Assembly: GCF_012911865.1 (NCBI RefSeq) | Contig: NZ_JAAXYH010000015.1 | Coordinates: 37,049-101,048 of the forward strand | Direction of reading: 5' to 3' | Origin: Shewanella salipaludis | Lineage (GTDB): Bacteria > Pseudomonadota > Gammaproteobacteria > Enterobacterales > Shewanellaceae | DNA: 64,000 nt | Part shown: one piece after another, positions 55,395-63,876 of the stretch | How the letters are laid out: every line of letters begins with the position of its first letter | Position numbering within the stretch: position 1 is the first letter of the stretch | Translations under genes and position numbers: made by a program | Notes under the pieces: model-generated | What the model saw: only the letters and a program-made list of their open reading frames with translations | The model's database searches: none | Told to the model about the DNA's origin: nothing

Positions 55395-56059
55395 AAACTT
55401 ATAACCTCTGGCATTATTATTATGTAGAGAAAAGCCTTGGGCTTATCTTATTGCCAATATAGTGCAGATAGTGTTACCACAGAGTGACTTCCCTTCCGAA
55501 ACAGGGAAAACCCCAAGCTACATAAAAAACTCCATTAAAAACAGTATAGATGACGGTATAGCATAAAAAACACCGGGCAACACGAGTGTTAGCCAATGGT
55601 TAACTTTAATGATACGCCAGATATTTTGTCAACAAAACAATATTTTAAAAATAGATGCATTTGCAAGTGTTTAAATCGTTGTAACATTTAGGCTTGACTG
55701 CTATGTTTGTCGGCCTTATTTCAGCAGGCACTCAAAAGGCTTGTCAAAATAAAAAATGACAGTCAAAAAAATAACTATCGTCATAAAAATGGCAAACGTT
55801 ATTGCTCGACAAATATTTGACACTAGGGGCTGATCATAAAATAACCAAAAAAACTCGCATGTGTAAATTACAGTGGAAAATAAACATTAAAAATAGAATT
55901 ATCTATTCCAAATCCAAATACATTCATGTGTTTTTTATATTTACAGCAAGGTGTAAAGGTCATTGAATAACTAACGACTATGACTTTAGTATTCATGTTT
56001 TTAAAACTAATACTGATTTTTTAAGCATGGCAGATCTTGCCTTTGATGCGGAGTAAAAC
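55395..56059. promoter_or_regulatory. Long A/T-rich divergent region between motY-lafK and fliM
   Basis: This 665-base stretch is the longest non-coding, most A/T-rich part of the island and must hold the early promoters for both divergent blocks. I see no open frame worth reporting. TGGCA followed by GC with an 11-base gap occurs on each strand (plus 55790-55805, minus 55441-55456), one base off sigma-54 spacing, so not scored as promoters. An imperfect palindrome, GGCAGATCTTGCC, lies at 56029-56041 just before fliM. Confidence 0.5.
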
Positions 56060-56941
56060 ATGAAGACTACGGCAACGGCCAGGCTCCTCAAGGCAAACAC
56101 AGGCCCGAGAGTCCGGCCCATCATGCTGGTACAGGAGAAGCTTGCCAGAACGCGTTTATTGCAACAGCTGACTCAAAGCAGGCGTGCGCTGCTGGACGCG
56201 ATCAACGCCATTCTGGCCCCATTGGTGCGTGGCGGTCATGGGGCGGCCTGTGCCATGACCCTGACGGAACCCGCGGGTCCACAGCTGCCTGAGCCACATC
56301 ACGCCTGGTTTGCCCTCAGATACCAGCAGAAGACGCTCGGCTGGTGGCGAATCGATCGCTGCAGCCTGGATCAGCTGGCCAGCAGCTATTACGGCAGCCT
56401 GTCCACCCCGCTGCATTCGCCACTGAGGCAACCCAGTCAATCCGAGTTCAGGTTAGCCAAGAAGCTCTTCACCGCGGCCGTGGCCGAACTGCCAACGACT
56501 GTGATAGATGTCCAGCAGCTGGAAATTACACTGGTGGCCAGCGCCATGACACTGGATGCGCCCGCCGTGTGGTCGATCGATTTCGGCGCCGATAACCTGG
56601 CGCCACCCATGTTGTTCTGCATGACGGAGCACCTGCTGGCACTCATGGCCGAGCAACCCAAGCAAGCCCAAGCCAGTGGTGACTTGCCCATCAGATTGAA
56701 CCAGTGGCTGAAGCACTTGCCTCTCACCCTGCAGCTGACACTCGGGCATCATGGCATGCCGGTGCAATCCCTCAAGCGACTCGCAATCGACGATATCATC
56801 CCTATCAATCTGCACCCAAAAATGTTGCTGACCGTAGGGAAACGGCCCTTGTTTTACGCAACGGTACACAGTCATGAAGGACAGATGGTGGCCAAATTGA
56901 CCCAAGACATATCCCAACAGGAGGACACTAACCTTGGCTGA
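56060..56941 (+). CDS. fliM: Diverged flagellar motor switch protein FliM
   Basis: The C-ring middle protein, 293 residues, shorter than E. coli FliM (334). Assigned from the sequence of the C-terminal SpoA-like half (LPLTLQLTLGHHGMPVQSLKRLAIDDIIPINLHPKMLLTVGKRPLFYATV), the helical middle part and position before fliN. The N-terminal CheY-binding motif (L-S-Q-x-E-I-D-A-L-L) is absent, replaced by a basic segment, and no GGxG motif of the middle domain is seen. A switch that does not respond to CheY is implied. Confidence 0.88.
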   Translation: MKTTATARLLKANTGPRVRPIMLVQEKLARTRLLQQLTQSRRALLDAINAILAPLVRGGHGAACAMTLTEPAGPQLPEPHHAWFALRYQQKTLGWWRIDRCSLDQLASSYYGSLSTPLHSPLRQPSQSEFRLAKKLFTAAVAELPTTVIDVQQLEITLVASAMTLDAPAVWSIDFGADNLAPPMLFCMTEHLLALMAEQPKQAQASGDLPIRLNQWLKHLPLTLQLTLGHHGMPVQSLKRLAIDDIIPINLHPKMLLTVGKRPLFYATVHSHEGQMVAKLTQDISQQEDTNLG

Positions 56942-57290
56942 ACAACACACATTAACGGATGATGAGTTTCTGCTGGACGATGACATTTTCGCCGAAGATG
57001 ATTTCTCCGCCCCAAAGAAAACCAACAAACCATTGAAAGATATCTCTTTCTTTCAACAACTGCCGGTCCAGGTCAGCCTGGAACTCGCCAGCGCCGAGAT
57101 GTCTCTGGGTGAACTCACCCGCATGGGAGAGGGGGACGTCATAGCCCTGGATCGTATGGTGGGTGAACCCCTGGATATCAGAGTCAACGGTGCACTCCTG
57201 GGCAAAGGTGAAGTGGTGGAAGTCGGCGGCCGTTACGGTGTGCGCCTGTTGGAAGTTGAAGACCTGGGTCTGGGTGGGGCGAGCGACTGA
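56934..57290 (+). CDS. fliN: Flagellar motor switch protein FliN
   Basis: A 118-residue C-ring protein. An acidic N-terminus (DEFLLDDDIFAEDD) precedes the SpoA domain: LPVQVSLELASAEMSLGELTRMGEGDVIALDRMVGEPLDIRVNG with GKGEVVEVGGRYGVRL. The start is TTG, with GGAGG nine bases upstream, overlapping the fliM stop by 8 bases. Confidence 0.95.
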   Translation: MAEQHTLTDDEFLLDDDIFAEDDFSAPKKTNKPLKDISFFQQLPVQVSLELASAEMSLGELTRMGEGDVIALDRMVGEPLDIRVNGALLGKGEVVEVGGRYGVRLLEVEDLGLGGASD

Positions 57291-57292
57291 CT

Positions 57293-58021
57293 ATGCTGCG
57301 AGCGCTGATACTGTGCCTCTGTTTGTTGGCTCCTCAGGTTTATGCATCCGACGGATTCACATTGTTCACGCTCGACAACGGTCAGGAGAGTCAGGCCGTC
57401 AACATCAAGTTGGAAATCCTGGCCCTGATGACGGCGTTAAGCTTCCTGCCGGCCTTGCTCATGATGTTGACCAGCTTTACCCGGGTCATCATAGTGCTGG
57501 CCATACTGAGGCAAGCCCTGGGGTTACAGCAGAGCCCACCGAACAAGGTTCTGGTTGGCATAGCCCTGGTGCTGACCATTTTCATCATGCGCCCGGTCGG
57601 CGACAGCATATACAAGGACGCCTACCAGCCCTATGACCAGGGGCAGATAGAATTGACCCAGGCGGTAGCCATCGCCAAGGTCCCCTTGAGCCGCTTCATG
57701 TTGGCCCAAACCAGGGAAACAGATCTGGAGCAGATGCTGAAAATTGCCGGGGAACCCACAGATCTCAAGGCCGAGGATGTGCCTTTCTTCGTGTTGATGC
57801 CGGCCTTCGTGCTGAGTGAACTCAAGACCGCCTTCCAGATAGGCTTCCTGCTGTTCTTGCCTTTCCTGGTGATAGATCTTGTGGTCGCCAGCGTGTTGAT
57901 GTCCATGGGGATGATGATGCTGTCGCCGCTGATCATTTCGCTGCCCTTCAAACTGATGATCTTCGTGTTGGTCGATGGCTGGTCCATGACTGTCAGCACC
58001 CTGACCGCCAGCTTCGGGTAG
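57293..58021 (+). CDS. fliP: Flagellar export gate protein FliP
   Basis: Core subunit of the export pore, 242 residues with an N-terminal signal-like segment. SFLPALLMMLTSFTRVIIVLAILRQALG and PPNKVLVGIALVLTIFIMRPV are the FliP/type III signature; PAFVLSELKTAFQIGFLLFLPFLVIDLVVASVLMSMGMMML completes it. Directly follows fliN without a fliO gene. Confidence 0.97.
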   Translation: MLRALILCLCLLAPQVYASDGFTLFTLDNGQESQAVNIKLEILALMTALSFLPALLMMLTSFTRVIIVLAILRQALGLQQSPPNKVLVGIALVLTIFIMRPVGDSIYKDAYQPYDQGQIELTQAVAIAKVPLSRFMLAQTRETDLEQMLKIAGEPTDLKAEDVPFFVLMPAFVLSELKTAFQIGFLLFLPFLVIDLVVASVLMSMGMMMLSPLIISLPFKLMIFVLVDGWSMTVSTLTASFG

Positions 58022-58024
58022 CCC

Positions 58025-58294
58025 ATGGACATCAATGAACTGACATCCATGTTCGCCGACGCCATGTACCTGGTGATAGCCATGGTGGCCGTGCTGGTGA
58101 CCCCAGGCTTGCTCCTGGGGCTGCTGATCGCCGTGTTTCAGGCGGCGACCCAGGTCAACGAGCAGACCCTCAGCTTTCTGCCCAAGCTGATCATCACCCT
58201 GCTGATGGTGCTGTTCGCCGGCCATTGGCTGATCCAGCAACTGGCCGATCTGTTCGACCGGCTGTTCATGAACATTCCGCACATCATAGGCTGA
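58025..58294 (+). CDS. fliQ: Flagellar export gate protein FliQ
   Basis: An 89-residue two-helix export-pore subunit. MYLVIAMVAVLVTPGLLLGLLIAVFQAATQVNEQTLSFLPKL is the FliQ signature, followed by the second helix IITLLMVLFAGHWLIQQL. Spaced 3 bases after fliP and 1 base before fliR. Confidence 0.96.
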   Translation: MDINELTSMFADAMYLVIAMVAVLVTPGLLLGLLIAVFQAATQVNEQTLSFLPKLIITLLMVLFAGHWLIQQLADLFDRLFMNIPHIIG

Positions 58295-58295
58295 C

Positions 58296-59075
58296 ATGCT
58301 CTCCCTCACCTCGACCCAACTCAGCGCTATGATAGGCAGCTTCTGGTGGCCCTTCTGCCGCCTCATGGGCGCCTTCCTGGTGATGCCCTTATTGGGCAAC
58401 GCCTTCGTGCCTGTGACTGTGAGGATCTTGTTCGCCCTATGTCTGGCGGCGTTGCTGGCCCCCATGCTGCCCCAGGTTCCCCAAGTCGATGCCCTGTCAT
58501 TGACCGCCTTGCTGCTGGCCATAGAACAACTGCTCATCGGCTTCATGCTGGCACTGTTTCTGAGCCTGATGCTGCATGTGCTGACCCTGCTGGGCACCAT
58601 AATGTCGATGCAGATGGGCTTGGCGATGGCGATAATGAATGACCCTGCCAACGGCAACTCCAACCCCATCCTGAGCGGCTGGTTCCTGTTGTTCGGCACC
58701 CTGATCTTCCTGGCGCTCGACGGCCATCTGGTGGCCTTGGGCGTGCTGGTCGACAGCTTTCGTCTCTGGCCCATAGGCACAGGGTTGTTCGAGCTGCCGC
58801 TGCTGGGACTGATAGCCAGGGTGGGATGGCTGTTTTCCGCCGCCCTCATGCTGGCCATCCCGGCGGTGCTCGCCATGCTGCTGGTCAACATCACCTTCGG
58901 TGTCTTGAGCCGCGCCGCACCTTCGCTGAACATCTTTGCCCTCGGCTTTCCCATGACCATGTTGATGGGACTCCTGTGTGTGCTCCTGTCCCTCAGCGGT
59001 ATCCCCAGCCGTTACAGCGACATCTGCCTGGATGCCCTGACGGCCATGCATCAGTTCATCGGCGGTCATCCATGA
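58296..59075 (+). CDS. fliR: Flagellar export gate protein FliR
   Basis: A 259-residue polytopic export-pore subunit. FWWPFCRLMGAFLVMPLLGN opens it; IEQLLIGFMLALFLSLMLHVLTLLG and QMGLAMAIMNDPANGNSNPILSGWFLLFGTLIFLALDGH are conserved FliR segments. Its stop overlaps the flhB start by 4 bases (ATGA). Confidence 0.96.
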   Translation: MLSLTSTQLSAMIGSFWWPFCRLMGAFLVMPLLGNAFVPVTVRILFALCLAALLAPMLPQVPQVDALSLTALLLAIEQLLIGFMLALFLSLMLHVLTLLGTIMSMQMGLAMAIMNDPANGNSNPILSGWFLLFGTLIFLALDGHLVALGVLVDSFRLWPIGTGLFELPLLGLIARVGWLFSAALMLAIPAVLAMLLVNITFGVLSRAAPSLNIFALGFPMTMLMGLLCVLLSLSGIPSRYSDICLDALTAMHQFIGGHP

Positions 59076-60202
59076 GTCAGACGGATAAGCAGGATAAAAC
59101 CGAACAGGCGACGCCGCACAAGCTGCGCAAGGCGAGGGAACAGGGGCAGGTCCCAAGATCCAAGGATCTGGCCGCTTCGGCACTGATCATCGGCTGCTCT
59201 GTGATGCTGACCTCCAGTGCCGACTGGTTTGCCACCCGGGTGAGCAAGCTGCTCGAATACAACTTCAGCCTGACCAAGACAGAATTGAATCAGGCCGATG
59301 TCATGACCCGTCATCTGGGCGCGAGCTTGCTGCACATGCTGGACTTGCTCGCTCCCCTGTTTATCATGGTGGCCTTGCTCGCCGCCATCGCCGGCGCTCT
59401 CCCGGGCGGCCCGGTATTCAGCTTCGGCAATGCCGGCTTCAAATACAGCCGCATAGATCCCGTTTCCGGCATAGGCAGGATATTCTCGAGTCGCTCACTG
59501 GTCGAGCTGCTCAAGTCCGTGCTTAAAATCCTGCTGTTGGTCGGCATCATGCTCACCTTCCTCAACAGCCATCTGCAAGATCTCTTGGGTTACAGTCAGT
59601 TGCCTATCAATGAGGCGGTCGCCAAGGGCATGACGTTGCTGTCCGAGGGCATGTTATATCTGGGGACGGGCTTGCTGCTGATCACTTTCATCGACGTGCC
59701 CTATCAATATTGGCATCACCATCAAGAATTGCGCATGTCACGCCAGGAAATCAAGGACGAGCATAAGCAACAGGATGGCAAACCGGAGATCAAGGCCAAG
59801 ATACGCCAATTACAGCAGCGCATGGCGCGCTCACGGGCCGATACCTGCATCCCCAAGGCGGACGTGTTGATGGTCAATCCGACCCATTACGCTGTGGCAT
59901 TGAAATACGATCCCGCTCTGGCGGATGCCCCCTATGTATTGACCAAAGGCACCGAAGAGTTGGCGCTCTACATGCGCCGGCTGGCCAAACAGCATAATGT
60001 GGAGATCATCGAAATTCCGGCATTGACCAGGGCCATTTACCATTCGACCCAGGTAGATCAGCAGATCCCCGGCGCCCTGTTTACCGCCATCGCCCATGTG
60101 CTCAGTTATGTGATGCAGATAAAAGCGTCACGCCAGGGTCAGCAACAGCGGCCCGAACCTTTGCCCCACTTCTTCATTCCTCCTCACTTGCGACACGATT
60201 AA
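59072..60202 (+). CDS. flhB: Flagellar export switch protein FlhB
   Basis: Switches export from rod/hook to filament substrates. The 376-residue protein begins DKTEQATPHKLRKAREQGQVPRSKD, the classic FlhB N-terminus, with four transmembrane helices and the cytoplasmic autocleavage motif NPTH (Asn269-Pro270) in VLMVNPTHYAVALKY. I start at MSQTDKQ, coupled to fliR; the open frame extends upstream inside fliR without homology. Confidence 0.97.
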   Translation: MSQTDKQDKTEQATPHKLRKAREQGQVPRSKDLAASALIIGCSVMLTSSADWFATRVSKLLEYNFSLTKTELNQADVMTRHLGASLLHMLDLLAPLFIMVALLAAIAGALPGGPVFSFGNAGFKYSRIDPVSGIGRIFSSRSLVELLKSVLKILLLVGIMLTFLNSHLQDLLGYSQLPINEAVAKGMTLLSEGMLYLGTGLLLITFIDVPYQYWHHHQELRMSRQEIKDEHKQQDGKPEIKAKIRQLQQRMARSRADTCIPKADVLMVNPTHYAVALKYDPALADAPYVLTKGTEELALYMRRLAKQHNVEIIEIPALTRAIYHSTQVDQQIPGALFTAIAHVLSYVMQIKASRQGQQQRPEPLPHFFIPPHLRHD

Positions 60203-60217
60203 AGGATTGCTTAACCT

Positions 60218-62299
60218 ATGAACTGGCTATCACGCACCTTTTCAGGAAATTACAGCGCCATCGGCATCCCTGTGATGCTGCTCGCCATTCTGGCCATGGT
60301 GATCCTGCCGCTGCCGGCATGGTTACTGGACGTGCTATTCACCTTCAACATAGTCCTCTCTGTGCTGGTGTTGCTCGTCAGTGTCTCCATCAGGCGCCCG
60401 CTGGAATTCTCGGTTTTCCCTACCTTGCTCCTGCTGGCGACCCTGATGCGCCTGACGCTGAACGTCGCCTCCACCCGGGTGGTGTTGATCGAAGGCCATG
60501 AGGGCGGCGACGCTGCCGGGCGGGTGATCCAGGCCTTCGGCGAGGTAGTGATCGGCGGTAACTATGTGGTAGGTGCCGTCATCTTCCTCATCCTGATGAT
60601 CATCAACTTCGTGGTCATCACCAAGGGCGGCGAACGCATCTCCGAGGTCTCGGCGCGTTTCACCTTGGATGCCTTACCCGGCAAGCAGATGGCCATAGAT
60701 GCGGATCTCAATGCCGGCACCCTGACCCATGAACAGGCCAGAGTCAGACGCCAGGATGTCGCCAGGGAAGCAGACTTCTACGGTTCCATGGACGGGGCGT
60801 CCAAGTTTGTGCGCGGTGATGCCATCGCCGGCCTGCTGATCCTGGCGATCAATATAATAGGCGGGATCAGCATAGGCATCTTCATGCATGACTTGAGTGC
60901 CGCCGAGGCCTTCAAGACTTACGCCCTGCTGACCATAGGTGATGGTCTGGTGGCACAGATACCTTCGCTGTTGCTGGCCACGGCCGCCGCCATCATAGTG
61001 ACCCGGGTATCCGACGCCGAAGAAATGCCCGCCCAGCTGACCCGTCAGTTACTGGCCAATCCCAAGACCCTGGGCACAGCGGCCATAGTCATGGGGATCC
61101 TCGGCATCACCCCCGGCATGCCGGCGCTGGTATTCCTGTCATTCGCCCTGCTGCTCGGCTTCGCCGCCTGGCGGCAGAGCCGCAACTTGCCCCAATTGAG
61201 TGACGATAGTGCCGATGAGGTGCTGGAACACAATCTCACCGAACCCTCAGCGCCGAGCTGGGACGCCCTGCCTTTCACCGACATAATCGAAGTGCGCCTG
61301 GGTTATCGACTGGTGCATCTGGTCGAAAAAACCAAGGGCGCCGAGTTGCAGAAACGCCTGACCGGCATACGCCGCACCCTCTCCGAACAGGCGGGCTTCC
61401 TGTTATCCGAGGTCAGGGTGCGCGACAATCTGGCGCTGGCACCCAATGCCTACCAAATCAATTTCATGGGCACCCAGGTCGCCTACGCGGAACTGGAGCC
61501 AGAGCACTTGCTGGCCATCAAGAGTGGTCCTGTCTATGGCGAGATAGACGGCATACTCACCAAGGAGCCAGCCTACCAGATGGATGCGGTTTGGGTCGCG
61601 CCCGAGCTCAAGGCCAAGGCGCTCAACCTGGGTTACTCTGTGGTCGACAACGCCACTGTGATAGCGACCCATGTCAGCAAGCAGCTGAGGGAGTCCCTGT
61701 CGGAGCTGTTGCAACACGACGATATAATGCAGCTGACCGACAGGCTCAGCAAACAGGCGCCCAAGTTGGCGGAGTCCTTGACCACGGCCCTGACGCCTAT
61801 CCAGTTGCTGAAGGTGTTCCGCTTGCTGCTCAAGGAACAAGTCCCACTCAAGGATATCCGTACCATAGCCACCACTTTGCTGGAGTGCAGTGAACAGAGC
61901 AAAGATCCTGTGCTGTTGGCGGCCGATGTGCGCTGCGCCCTGCGCAACAGCATATTGCAACAGATTGCCGGCAACAGCGCCAAGCTCAAGGTGCTGACGC
62001 TCACCCCTGAGCTGGAACAGACACTGATGACGGCACTGAACCAGTCACAACAACAGGGCAAGGTGGCACTGGACAGCTTCCCGGTCGAACCCAACCTATT
62101 GGCACAGTTGCAGCAGCGCATGCCACAGCTGCTGAGCGAGACCAAGGACAAGGGCCACAGCCCCATCCTGCTGGTGTCGCCGCAGCTCAGGCCCCTGCTG
62201 GCGCGTTATGCCCTGGCCTTCGCCCGGGGACTGCATGTATTGTCCTACAACGAAGTGCCTGAGACCAAGGAACTGATGATCGCAGGTCAATTGGGCTAA
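60218..62299 (+). CDS. flhA: Flagellar export gate protein FlhA
   Basis: The largest export-gate subunit, 693 residues. About eight N-terminal helices contain the conserved loop RISEVSARFTLDALPGKQMAIDADLNAG and the FHIPEP-family segment LVHLVEKTKGAELQKRL. The cytoplasmic domain ends with HVLSYNEVPETKELMIAGQLG. It is the last gene of the plus-strand export block; a strong GC hairpin follows. Confidence 0.98.
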   Translation: MNWLSRTFSGNYSAIGIPVMLLAILAMVILPLPAWLLDVLFTFNIVLSVLVLLVSVSIRRPLEFSVFPTLLLLATLMRLTLNVASTRVVLIEGHEGGDAAGRVIQAFGEVVIGGNYVVGAVIFLILMIINFVVITKGGERISEVSARFTLDALPGKQMAIDADLNAGTLTHEQARVRRQDVAREADFYGSMDGASKFVRGDAIAGLLILAINIIGGISIGIFMHDLSAAEAFKTYALLTIGDGLVAQIPSLLLATAAAIIVTRVSDAEEMPAQLTRQLLANPKTLGTAAIVMGILGITPGMPALVFLSFALLLGFAAWRQSRNLPQLSDDSADEVLEHNLTEPSAPSWDALPFTDIIEVRLGYRLVHLVEKTKGAELQKRLTGIRRTLSEQAGFLLSEVRVRDNLALAPNAYQINFMGTQVAYAELEPEHLLAIKSGPVYGEIDGILTKEPAYQMDAVWVAPELKAKALNLGYSVVDNATVIATHVSKQLRESLSELLQHDDIMQLTDRLSKQAPKLAESLTTALTPIQLLKVFRLLLKEQVPLKDIRTIATTLLECSEQSKDPVLLAADVRCALRNSILQQIAGNSAKLKVLTLTPELEQTLMTALNQSQQQGKVALDSFPVEPNLLAQLQQRMPQLLSETKDKGHSPILLVSPQLRPLLARYALAFARGLHVLSYNEVPETKELMIAGQLG

Positions 62300-62311
62300 A
62301 CCCTGTCTTTG

Positions 62312-62340
62312 CCGTCCGGCTCGCACCTGGAGCCGGACGG
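62312..62340. terminator. Strong GC hairpin after flhA
   Basis: An 11-bp perfect stem (CCGTCCGGCTC and complement) with a 7-base loop, 12 bases past the flhA stop. There is no T tract on either side, so it may be an mRNA-stabilising hairpin or a Rho-assisted end rather than an intrinsic terminator. Confidence 0.5.
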
Positions 62341-62442
62341 ACGCATCGCAAGCCGGGTGATCGCCGGCCCATCTCTGGTACACTGTCAGGCATATGACCA
62401 ACGGTCGCCGACACAGGCGCTTTCCTGAATGACCTTACTAAC

Positions 62443-63453
62443 ATGAATCAAATGACTGAAGTCACTCAAAGCTATACCCCCAGTTTCGGCTCGGAGCAGA
62501 CCCTGGGCTCGCCGGAGCTGGCAGCCTTCTGGCAGGGCATAGACAACGGCTTTCTCAAGCTGGACGACAAGCTGCATTTGGCTTACATGTCGATATCCCA
62601 CCCCCAGAGCAAGGGAACCCTGGTTGTCAGCAACGGCAGGGTCGAGTCCTATGTAAAGTATCAGGAACTGATATTCGACTGTTATCGGCAGGGTTACAGC
62701 ATCTATGCCCTGGATCACCGAGGCCAGGGGCTATCGAGCCGGCTCACGAGCAATCCCCATAAGGGGCATGTGGAACACTTCGATGACTATGTGAATGATT
62801 TGGCCTTGTTCATCGACCTGGTGGTATTGCCGGCACAAACACCCGGCACAGCGCTCTTCCTGATAGGTCACTCCATGGGCAGTGCCATAGCCACCTTGTA
62901 CCTCGAGCGCCATCCAGGCGTATTCGAGGCGGCCGTGCTTTGTGCTCCCATGTATGGCATCCAGTTGCCCATGGGCAAAGGCTTCATACGCTGGTTAGCC
63001 AACAAGCTGGATAGGGTCAGGCAGAACGGCGAGCCCAGCTATGTACCCAGGGGCAAGGACTATGTTGCCGTGCCCTTTGCCGAGAACGAACTGACTCACA
63101 GCGAGATCCGTTACCAGGCCTATCGCTGGCTGTATCAGACACAACCTGAGCTGCAGCTGGGCGCGCCGACCAACCATTGGTTAGTCCAGGCGATAGATGC
63201 GGGCGACAGATGCATAAGAGCGGCCAGGCAGAGTACAACCCCGATATTGATACTCCAGGCGAGTGAAGACACAGTGGTGGACAATGCGGCGCAAAATCTG
63301 GCTATAGGCCCGAACTGCCAACTGTTGACCATAGAAGGTGCCAGGCATGAGATATTCATAGAGTCGGATAAGATCAGGGACCTCGCCTTAGAGGCCTTAT
63401 TCGACTTCCTGAAATGTCACGCACCTGTGAATACCCGGGCCGTTGACGCCTAG
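62443..63453 (+). CDS. pldB: Alpha/beta hydrolase, lysophospholipase L2 (PldB-like)
   Basis: A 336-residue serine hydrolase of the PldB type, which acts on lysophospholipids at the inner membrane. YALDHRGQGLSSR and the nucleophile elbow LIGHSMGSAIATLYLERHP (Ser near residue 146) are typical; ILILQASEDTVVDN supplies the acid and IEGARHEIFIESD the catalytic His near the C-terminus. It has no apparent link to the flagellar genes and marks the right border of the island. Confidence 0.93.
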   Translation: MNQMTEVTQSYTPSFGSEQTLGSPELAAFWQGIDNGFLKLDDKLHLAYMSISHPQSKGTLVVSNGRVESYVKYQELIFDCYRQGYSIYALDHRGQGLSSRLTSNPHKGHVEHFDDYVNDLALFIDLVVLPAQTPGTALFLIGHSMGSAIATLYLERHPGVFEAAVLCAPMYGIQLPMGKGFIRWLANKLDRVRQNGEPSYVPRGKDYVAVPFAENELTHSEIRYQAYRWLYQTQPELQLGAPTNHWLVQAIDAGDRCIRAARQSTTPILILQASEDTVVDNAAQNLAIGPNCQLLTIEGARHEIFIESDKIRDLALEALFDFLKCHAPVNTRAVDA

Positions 63454-63495
63454 CCCTATACTCGTTCTCCCCATATTCCCAGAGTTGGAAACGCC

Positions 63496-63521
63496 AATGC
63501 CTCATCTTTCGATGAGGCATT
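63496..63521 (+). terminator. Hairpin after pldB
   Basis: A 10-bp perfect stem AATGCCTCAT/ATGAGGCATT with a 6-base loop, 42 bases after the pldB stop. The following T tract is short (TTCGTCTTG), so it is a moderate terminator candidate and is joined to the first copy of the intergenic repeat. Confidence 0.5.
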
Positions 63522-63571
63522 CGTCTTGCTGTTGGCGGGTGAAATATCGCGCAGCGATGAGCTCATGAACG
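63520..63571 (+). repeat. Intergenic repeat, copy 1
   Basis: A 52-base unit beginning TTCGTCTTGCTGTTGGCGGG and ending ATGAACG. It differs from copy 2 at two positions only. Directly preceded by a hairpin, as is copy 2. Confidence 0.9.
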
Positions 63572-63635
63572 CGTAGCGTTAGCGAAGCTGGGGCGGATAA
63601 ATCCTTGCAAAAGAAACCGCGACGCACATACGAAA

Positions 63636-63663
63636 AAAGCCTCTACATTGCTGTAGAGGCTTT
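63636..63663 (+). terminator. Hairpin preceding repeat copy 2
   Basis: A 12-bp perfect stem AAAGCCTCTACA and complement with loop TTGC. Preceded by a run of A and followed by TTTCGTC, it could end a minus-strand transcript better than a plus-strand one. Confidence 0.5.
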
Positions 63664-63713
63664 CGTCTTGATGTTGGCGGGTGAAATATCGCGCAGCGAT
63701 GAGCTTATGAACG
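63662..63713 (+). repeat. Intergenic repeat, copy 2
   Basis: Fifty of 52 bases match copy 1, 142 bases away. It continues with GAGAGGCATGGATGCCGAAC, which the third copy shares in part. No open frame or tRNA-like structure is associated. Confidence 0.9.
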
Positions 63714-63800
63714 AGAGGCATGGATGCCGAACTGGGCTGTTAAGCATGGAGGCTGTTGGACGCCGATGTTGAAAGAGTGAACTCGCGCCCCCGGTGTGAC

Positions 63801-63856
63801 AGGGTGAATATGACGAAGTCATGCGCTCATGAACGAGAGATAGGAGGTCGAACTGG
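63801..63856 (+). repeat. Intergenic repeat, degenerate copy 3
   Basis: Shares GGGTGAATAT, then GCTCATGAACGAGAG and CGAACTGG with copies 1 and 2 but has several changes between. It ends about 20 bases before the insertion sequence. Together the three copies fill most of 63454-63876, where I see nothing else. Confidence 0.65.
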
Positions 63857-63876
63857 CTCAGTGCAGGGATGCACAC

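Noticed and set aside
55790..55805. Sigma-54-like TGGCA...TTGC upstream of fliM
   Set aside because: The GG-to-GC spacing is 11 bases instead of the strict 10; the similar minus-strand match at 55441-55456 has the same fault. Neither is a credible sigma-54 promoter by eye.
57524..58960. A 478-codon open frame on the minus strand opposite fliP, fliQ and fliR
   Set aside because: It is antisense to three well-conserved export genes, has His/Gln-rich low-complexity composition and no family features; a codon-bias shadow.
63496..63860. CRISPR array or tRNA remnants in the right-hand intergenic region
   Set aside because: Only three unequal copies with irregular 70-90-base intervals and no spacer-like regularity; no cloverleaf or CCA end.
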